Positions 57,759 through 64,000 of a DNA stretch of 64,000 nucleotides are shown here, piece after piece. The DNA is from Bartonella sp. JB63 (GTDB lineage Bacteria > Pseudomonadota > Alphaproteobacteria > Rhizobiales > Rhizobiaceae). The notes under the pieces are model-generated. The model was not told the origin of the DNA. It ran no database searches and worked only from the letters and a program-made list of their open reading frames with translations. Positions within the stretch are counted from its first letter, which is position 1, and the number at the start of each line of letters is the position of its first letter. The position numbers and the translations under genes were made by a program. The stretch covers positions 496,001 to 560,000 of the forward strand of contig NZ_CP019788.1 of the NCBI RefSeq assembly GCF_002022665.1, read 5' to 3'.

Positions 57759-60118
57759 TGAACTTGTCTCCTTTGATGAAATATAGGCAACCATATATCG
57801 GGGTTTGTTCCATACTCATCTATAATTTGATTCATGAGTTCAATATTTCTGGTTGTCCCGCTTAAGACAGCAATTTCATTGTCCATTCCACGTAAGTTCA
57901 GTTCTGCAACAATGGAGTTCTGTCCTTGTTTAATGAGAAAACGCCGAGATTCTCTACTTAATTCTGATTGGATTAGCTCAAATTCACGTTCAGTCAGTTT
58001 AAAATTTTCAACATAGTCGTTATAATTAGCTTTTTGATTTGGAAAAAATATTTGCGTGGGGCATTGTTCAATAATTGTGTGGGCAATGGTTGAATTCAAA
58101 GCATCTCTAGGGCTTTGTGTTGCAAAGAGCATCATGCCATTTTGTTTACGAATTGTTTTCAGACGATCTTGAGTAAAAGCTTTAAATGAATCATCCTCAA
58201 GCGCTTTCCAGAATTCATCGATAACAATAATGATACGTCGACCATCAATAAGATCGAGAATGCGGTTAAACAGATACATCATCAGAGGCCGACGAATTTC
58301 TTCATTATCTAGGAAATCCGTCATATCATAACCTATGAATTGGGCATCTAAATTGAGATCATCTTGGTCATTATCAAAGACCCACCCTAAAGGATTACCT
58401 TTAGTCCAACGTTTTAAACGCATGGCAATACCTTCTGTGGATGTATTATCAAAAAACAGTTGAAGTGCACCGAGAGAGCGTTGTGCTAGGGGAAGGCTTT
58501 CTAAGGAATTAATTGCTCTAGCAATATCTTGCCTTTCTTGTTCTGTTACTGTTTGGCCTTCGGAGGTGACCAGTTTTAAGACCCAGTGCTGAAGGAAGAG
58601 TTTATTCTTTTCGGTGTATTCCATACCTTTTAATGGCGCAATATTAGTAGGTTTGCCGTTTTTCAAAGGCTTATATTTTCCACCTCCAGCGCGGACAAAG
58701 ATTTCTGCTCCCTGATCTTTATCGAAAAAGACTATTGTTGGGTTATATTTTTGCGATTGTGCAAGAAGAAAATTAACAATGACTGTTTTTCCAGAACCTG
58801 ATGGACCACAAACAAAGGTATTTCCAACATCACCATAATGAAAATTAAAATAGTAAGGCGAACTCGCTTGTGTTTGCAGTAAGGCAACTGCAGAGCCCCA
58901 AATATTACCTTTCAATTTGCCAATCGGGAAGGAATGAAAGGGCGATAAGGCTGCAAAATTTCTGCTGCTAATGGCTCCAGAGCGTGCTCGATAGCTAAAG
59001 TTTCCAGGAAGTTGTGCCCACCATGCTGCCTCTAATCCTAGATCTTCTCTGGCTATAACTGCTCCACCATTCGTCAGGTACGAACGGGCTTTGGAGAGGT
59101 ATTCTGCCAATTCTTGTGGACGATCAGAAAAAACTGCTAAAGAGAGATGATGTTCTCCCAAAACAAAACGATTAGACTCTAAATCATCAAGTGCATCATC
59201 AAGTGCACTAATTTGCGAGCTGGCTCGATCAGCCACATTGATCATTTGATTTTGTTTACGGCTCATAATAGCACTTGCAACTGCTTTACTTTTAAAAACA
59301 AAGGATTGCGTTAAGATCAATTCAAAGGGTGCTGTCAACAAACCATCTGTCATACCTGGACGTGTTTTAGAGGGATATTCCTTCCATCCAAACATACCTA
59401 CAAAGCGTTCATTGCTTTCATGACGAATTTCAATAATTTCTTTTCCAAAAAGAACACGATCTGAATAAATCGTTGAGGCTATAGTGCCAAATGTAAGAGG
59501 GATGCGTTCACGCCTTCCTCCAACCAACTGATGAAGAAATTCGCTTTGCTCAGAAAATAAAATGCCATCATGCTCGTAGGTTGACAAAAGTCGTGCTTCA
59601 TAGCTCTCAAGACCTTGTATAAGATCTTGGCCTAACTCTTCAAGTTTCCGAATAGATTCAGAATCTGGTTCCGTTTGTGTCTTCTTGGCTCGTGTTAAGC
59701 GATGAAAAAAAGTAGCTAGCTGTTCAGTTTTATCTGCTGAAGGATTCCAGAGTACCGAAAGATACAGATCATTCCGATAAAGATCTTTCAAAACCATCTT
59801 CTGTTTGTAGTGTTTATCTAAGGTTGTTGCAAAAGACGAAGAAAATTGGCTCTCTGGATAAATCGTTTCCCGTCGGCGGATAATATGAGAATATAAAGCA
59901 ACACGTTCATCTGCAATATTTTTCAACAGCGTGTTTAATTGGATGTGTAACGAATTTAATTGGCTAATATCTGCAGTATCAAAGTTGATGCCTTCAATGG
60001 CAATCACCATCATTAAGCAGCGGGAATTCAACGCAATTACATGTTGATTGACATGACGAACATAGGGAATATATTCCTCCGGCAAAGATTCCATCTTCAT
60101 CACTGACATCTGTCTCAC
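57755..60118 (-). CDS. virB4: T4SS ATPase VirB4 (right copy)
   Basis: Product identical to left VirB4 (787 aa, Walker A 438-445); the same GTG start is used. Confidence 0.95.
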   Translation of the reverse strand: MRQMSVMKMESLPEEYIPYVRHVNQHVIALNSRCLMMVIAIEGINFDTADISQLNSLHIQLNTLLKNIADERVALYSHIIRRRETIYPESQFSSSFATTLDKHYKQKMVLKDLYRNDLYLSVLWNPSADKTEQLATFFHRLTRAKKTQTEPDSESIRKLEELGQDLIQGLESYEARLLSTYEHDGILFSEQSEFLHQLVGGRRERIPLTFGTIASTIYSDRVLFGKEIIEIRHESNERFVGMFGWKEYPSKTRPGMTDGLLTAPFELILTQSFVFKSKAVASAIMSRKQNQMINVADRASSQISALDDALDDLESNRFVLGEHHLSLAVFSDRPQELAEYLSKARSYLTNGGAVIAREDLGLEAAWWAQLPGNFSYRARSGAISSRNFAALSPFHSFPIGKLKGNIWGSAVALLQTQASSPYYFNFHYGDVGNTFVCGPSGSGKTVIVNFLLAQSQKYNPTIVFFDKDQGAEIFVRAGGGKYKPLKNGKPTNIAPLKGMEYTEKNKLFLQHWVLKLVTSEGQTVTEQERQDIARAINSLESLPLAQRSLGALQLFFDNTSTEGIAMRLKRWTKGNPLGWVFDNDQDDLNLDAQFIGYDMTDFLDNEEIRRPLMMYLFNRILDLIDGRRIIIVIDEFWKALEDDSFKAFTQDRLKTIRKQNGMMLFATQSPRDALNSTIAHTIIEQCPTQIFFPNQKANYNDYVENFKLTEREFELIQSELSRESRRFLIKQGQNSIVAELNLRGMDNEIAVLSGTTRNIELMNQIIDEYGTNPDIWLPIFHQRRQVQ

Positions 60119-60427
60119 TTAATTTAATTCCTTATAAGTTCGGATAAGGCGTAAAGGAGATGTAGACCCTCCACCCCATCTTGTCAGGTTCTTTTGTTTA
60201 CCTCGAGTATTGAGCCAAGCAAATAAAACACGAAATTGGTTATGATCGCGTTTTATGATTTCACGTAAGATAAAGTGCAAACCAACGCCAAAACCAATCA
60301 TTGAGAAACTGCTTGTAATGATAAAAAGTGTAGATATTGTCATGACATTCAATGCCATAGCTTCCACCGTAACTCCAGCAAACATAGCTGGTCTTGTGCA
60401 GGCAAGAAAAAGGGTATCTTCATTCAT
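60119..60427 (-). CDS. virB3: T4SS inner-membrane protein VirB3 (right copy)
   Basis: Product identical to left VirB3 (102 aa), abutting virB2 and virB4. Confidence 0.9.
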   Translation of the reverse strand: MNEDTLFLACTRPAMFAGVTVEAMALNVMTISTLFIITSSFSMIGFGVGLHFILREIIKRDHNQFRVLFAWLNTRGKQKNLTRWGGGSTSPLRLIRTYKELN

Positions 60428-60742
60428 TTATGATGTCGTTCCTTTTAATAAAGTAACAAAGGCAGAAGCACCAAAAACAATGCCAATACCAAGAACACAG
60501 TATGCTGCTTTGCGTAAATCAATAACACCATACATCCAGCCAATACCCACAATAGCAACACATATAGTTGCAATGAGCTTCGCTGTATTACCTGTTATCA
60601 TACCAACAATAGCTTGCAAAACAGTATCAAGCGTCCCCAGACCACTAACAGCAGTATCAGCATAAGCTGGATTTAACATAACAAGCATTGTAAAAAATAG
60701 CGTAGTGATAATAAAACAGATCTTAGATACATCGTTTGTCAT
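60428..60742 (-). CDS. virB2: T4SS major pilin VirB2 (right copy)
   Basis: Product identical to left VirB2 (104-aa precursor). It is the first gene of the right virB operon. Confidence 0.9.
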   Translation of the reverse strand: MTNDVSKICFIITTLFFTMLVMLNPAYADTAVSGLGTLDTVLQAIVGMITGNTAKLIATICVAIVGIGWMYGVIDLRKAAYCVLGIGIVFGASAFVTLLKGTTS

Positions 60743-61095
60743 TTAACCTCTCTTCAAAAAGAATATTGATTATATATTGACATCCTCTTATCTCTAAAAG
60801 TTAAAGACCTCTAATATGAAAGACTTATAATTTTTAAGTCCCTTTGATTATGAATAGTTTATCAAAAAGCCTTTATTTAAAATCCTCTACCTAAGAGAAA
60901 GAAAATTTAAACCGTTAAAGTTTGATATGAATATTGTTATTTTATCAAAATGACAATATCAAGAGTGTAAAAATAATGTTTTTCTTTACAAAATGTGTTT
61001 AATTTGCAACAAATGCTGTTGAAAACTTCTCTTCAAAGGCAAAGAGATGATGCATAAAAATTTTACTTTCTATAGAAACAATAAGGATTCGGCAA
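60743..61095. promoter_or_regulatory. Divergent control region upstream of virB2 (right copy)
   Basis: Mirror of 26534-26886, including the GACTTA/TAAGTC inverted repeat (60822-60840). Both virB arrays therefore carry the same promoter region and should be expressed together. Confidence 0.5.
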
Positions 61096-61875
61096 ATGCG
61101 ATTTAAACCGATTATTATTGTCTACATTGTCTGTTCTTTAGCATTATGGATAATAAGCCAAAATCAAAACACAACAAATTTAAATATTTTTGAAACATTA
61201 AAAATGAAAGAAAACCAAGACATAATTAATATGTATCTCGAAGAAAATAAACTACTTGAAGCCGATATTCAAAAAAAGGTAAAAGAAAATAAACAAAATC
61301 TCAACTGGATAAATAGTGATCCAAATAATCATAATGTCGTATTTAATGGTATTGCATCTGTTACTAGCGGTGTGACATTCAAATTGATAACCAGTGCCGA
61401 AAAACCTCAGCATCAACCTATCATCCGAAATATTCACTTATATGGCGTAGATACATGTGCACCTCGTCAAAAAGCAGAATTAAATAACCAAGAATGGCCA
61501 TGTGGAGCTGTTACAACAGCTTGGCTAGTCACTAAAACTCTAGGACAGAACATATCTTGTAAGCAAGCTATCATCGAAAAAAAAATCCACTACGCGCAGT
61601 GCTTCGTCCAAGGCGTCGATCTAGCTGAAATAGGACTGGAAGAAGGTATGCTCATAATATCAAAAGACAATCAATATCCAATTCCAACAACATATCTAAG
61701 CGCTGAAAAAAACGCACAAAATAATAAAATCGGCCTATGGTCAAGCAATTTTATTGATCCCATACAGTGGAAGAAAAATTATGGATCTTACAATCCTTTC
61801 GACAATTATAATGTGGAAATGAATCCCTTAAACTTCAAAACACAAAATTATAATAATAAATATAACTATAAATAA
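61096..61875 (+). CDS. Staphylococcal-nuclease-fold (thermonuclease-like) protein, right copy
   Basis: Product identical to the protein at 25754-26533 (259 aa, N-terminal membrane anchor, SNase-like domain with doubtful catalytic residues). It converges with intact glnA. Confidence 0.75.
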   Translation: MRFKPIIIVYIVCSLALWIISQNQNTTNLNIFETLKMKENQDIINMYLEENKLLEADIQKKVKENKQNLNWINSDPNNHNVVFNGIASVTSGVTFKLITSAEKPQHQPIIRNIHLYGVDTCAPRQKAELNNQEWPCGAVTTAWLVTKTLGQNISCKQAIIEKKIHYAQCFVQGVDLAEIGLEEGMLIISKDNQYPIPTTYLSAEKNAQNNKIGLWSSNFIDPIQWKKNYGSYNPFDNYNVEMNPLNFKTQNYNNKYNYK

Positions 61876-61971
61876 AATTACAATACATTTTCTAAAAAAA
61901 TTGACTAAACCTTTGATATAAAACCAGTTGTCTAATGACAATTGAGATTATTCAAAGGTACATTATTCCAT

Positions 61972-62000
61972 AATAATGGAGGCAAAAAACCTCCATTATT
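61972..62000 (-). terminator. Hairpin after glnA
   Basis: An 11-bp perfect stem directly after the glnA stop with a T-rich loop; a likely transcription end or RNA-stabilising hairpin for glnB-glnA. Confidence 0.65.
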
Positions 62001-62003
62001 GCA

Positions 62004-63413
62004 TTAAACAGAATAATACATATCAAATTCAATAGGATGAGGTGCTGTTTCATAACGCAGAACTTCTTTCATTTTTAATTCAATAAAAGAATTAATTTGG
62101 TCGTCATCAAAAACATCTCCCGATTTAAGAAAATTCCGATCTTTATCAAGACATTCAAGTGCTTCACGTAAACTCCTTGAAACTGTAGGAATGTTCTTGA
62201 GCTCTTTTGGAGGAAGATCATAAAGATCTTTATCCATAGCTTGTCCTGGATGAATTTTGTTCCTTATACCATCAAGACCCGCCATAATAAGCGATGAAAA
62301 TGCTAAATACGGATTTGCTGCTGGATCTGGAAAACGAATTTCTATACGTTTTGAATGTGGCGAAGTATCAAATGGAATACGGCACGCTGCAGAACGATTG
62401 CGCGCAGAATAGGCAAGAAGGACAGGAGCTTCATATCCAGGAACCAAGCGTTTGTAGGAATTAGTAGATGGATTTGTGAAGGCGTTAATTGCTTTTGCAT
62501 GCTTGATAATACCACCAATAAAAAATAAACAGGTCTCTGATAGTCCAGCATATTCATTTCCTGCAAATATTGGTTTTTTATCTTTCCAAATTGATATGTG
62601 AACATGCATACCTGAACCATTATCACCTAAAATTGGTTTGGGCATAAAGGTCGCTGTTTTCCCATAACTATGAGCAATTTGATGCACGGCATATTTAAAA
62701 ATTTGCATTTTATCAGCTTCACGAACAAGTGTATCAAATCGAATACCCAATTCATGTTGTGCTGCGGCTACTTCATGATGATGTTTTTCAACATGTACGC
62801 CCATATCTTTTAGCGCGGTAAGCATCTCAGAACGCATATCTTGGCAAGAATCAATAGGAGGTACAGGAAAATAACCACCTCCCATACGTGGACGATGACC
62901 AAGATTGCCCATTTCATATTCAGTATCATCATTTGATGGATTTTCGCTTGAGTCGAGTTTAAAACCTGTATTGTAAGGATCAGTTTTATAGCGCACATCA
63001 TCAAAGATAAAAAACTCTGCTTCTGGTCCTATATAGATTGTATCACCAATGCCTAAAGATTTCATATAAGCTTCAGCTTTTTTAGCAATAGAACGCGGAT
63101 CTCTATTATAAAACTCTCCAGAAACAGGATCAAGTACATCACATAATATGATCAAAGTCGATTGAGCAAAGAAAGGATCAATATGAGCTGTTTCTGCATC
63201 TGGCATTAATACCATATCGGATTCATTGATTGTTTTCCATCCAGCAATTGAAGAACCATCAAACATAACACCATCGGTGAATGTATCTTCGCAAATTTCA
63301 GCAATATCCATTGTAACATGATGTAATTTGCCTTTTGGATCAGTAAAACGTAAATCGACAAAGCGTATATCATTATCTATAATTTGTTTAAGAATATCTG
63401 AGGCGGTTGTCAT
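62004..63413 (-). CDS. glnA: Glutamine synthetase type I
   Basis: GlnA makes glutamine from glutamate and ammonia. From ATG 63413 (AAGGAAA upstream) the protein is 469 aa; a TTG at 63419 adds two residues. Seen are the N-terminal [13 protein letters not shown] region, VMFDGSSI, the Mg/Glu-binding [15 protein letters not shown], the ATP-binding [10 protein letters not shown] region and the adenylylation-site tyrosine in KDLYDLPP near the C terminus. It follows glnB by 56 bp, the standard nitrogen-control pair. The right arm of the inverted repeat covers its last 449 bp. Confidence 0.97.
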   Translation of the reverse strand: MTTASDILKQIIDNDIRFVDLRFTDPKGKLHHVTMDIAEICEDTFTDGVMFDGSSIAGWKTINESDMVLMPDAETAHIDPFFAQSTLIILCDVLDPVSGEFYNRDPRSIAKKAEAYMKSLGIGDTIYIGPEAEFFIFDDVRYKTDPYNTGFKLDSSENPSNDDTEYEMGNLGHRPRMGGGYFPVPPIDSCQDMRSEMLTALKDMGVHVEKHHHEVAAAQHELGIRFDTLVREADKMQIFKYAVHQIAHSYGKTATFMPKPILGDNGSGMHVHISIWKDKKPIFAGNEYAGLSETCLFFIGGIIKHAKAINAFTNPSTNSYKRLVPGYEAPVLLAYSARNRSAACRIPFDTSPHSKRIEIRFPDPAANPYLAFSSLIMAGLDGIRNKIHPGQAMDKDLYDLPPKELKNIPTVSRSLREALECLDKDRNFLKSGDVFDDDQINSFIELKMKEVLRYETAPHPIEFDMYYSV

Positions 63414-63469
63414 ATTCAATTTCCTTATTGGATTGAGGTAAATAGAAAAGATAAAAAACTTTATAGATA

Positions 63470-64000
<531 letters not shown>

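Larger units (their letters stand above)
53001..62452 (-). repeat. Right arm of 9,452-bp inverted repeat
   Basis: Mirror image of 25177-34628. At the outer edge it runs into intact glnA, so this arm is the one with native flanking sequence; at the inner edge it ends in the virB11 stub. All encoded proteins equal those of the left arm, which suggests very recent duplication or ongoing gene conversion. Confidence 0.95.

Overview
The window is AT-rich alphaproteobacterial chromosome and reads as Bartonella. The core genes keep Rhizobiales-type neighbourhoods (pdhB-pdhC-lpd-lipA, cinA/ispDF/rirA, ntrY-ntrX-trkA, clpP-clpX-lon-hupB, trmFO, tRNA-Leu, tig, gatB, glnA-glnB). The accessory region holds a VirB/VirD4 type IV secretion system (T4SS) with a family of FIC-plus-BID effectors (Beps), which is a Bartonella hallmark. 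All Beps here are FIC-BID proteins, and most of the virB cluster is duplicated in inverted orientation. From memory, this resembles 'lineage 3' Bartonella (B. clarridgeiae / B. rochalimae group); the species cannot be fixed from the sequence alone.

Layout. 1-25.2 kb is housekeeping: the end of the pyruvate dehydrogenase operon and lipoate synthesis, isoprenoid and iron-regulation genes on the minus strand, the NtrY/NtrX two-component system, potassium uptake, the ClpP/ClpX/Lon protease cluster with HU, tRNA methylation, tRNA-Leu(TAG), trigger factor, GatB, an NDUFA12-like protein and a DUF2155 protein. 25.18-62.45 kb is the T4SS/effector island. Its ends are two inverted arms of 9,452 bp (25177-34628 and 53001-62452). 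Each arm carries a 3' piece of glnA, a divergent nuclease-fold gene and virB2-virB10. All paired genes obey left + right = 87629, so there is no net length difference, and the predicted proteins are identical. The 18.4-kb centre (34629-53000) holds the only virB11, the only virD4, seven full-length fic-bid genes, one free antitoxin-like gene and two decayed effector copies. 62.0-64.0 kb is intact glnA and glnB.

How it fits together. VirB2-VirB11 build the secretion channel. VirD4 is the coupling ATPase that would recruit effectors through their C-terminal BID domains, and the N-terminal FIC domains would modify host targets. Two effectors (35786 and 37537) keep a canonical FIC catalytic motif; the other five deviate at key positions. 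Antitoxin-like inhibitory helices occur in three states: free (39626), fused to the N terminus of a canonical FIC protein (37537), and as a tandem pair with both inhibitory glutamates lost, fused to a FIC domain that is itself degenerate (50947). The last looks like joint decay of toxin and antitoxin in one polypeptide.

The inverted arms could recombine and flip the centre. This would move virB11 from the left virB array to the right one, which is attached to intact glnA. In the orientation shown the right array ends in a nine-codon virB11 stub that runs straight into an effector gene.
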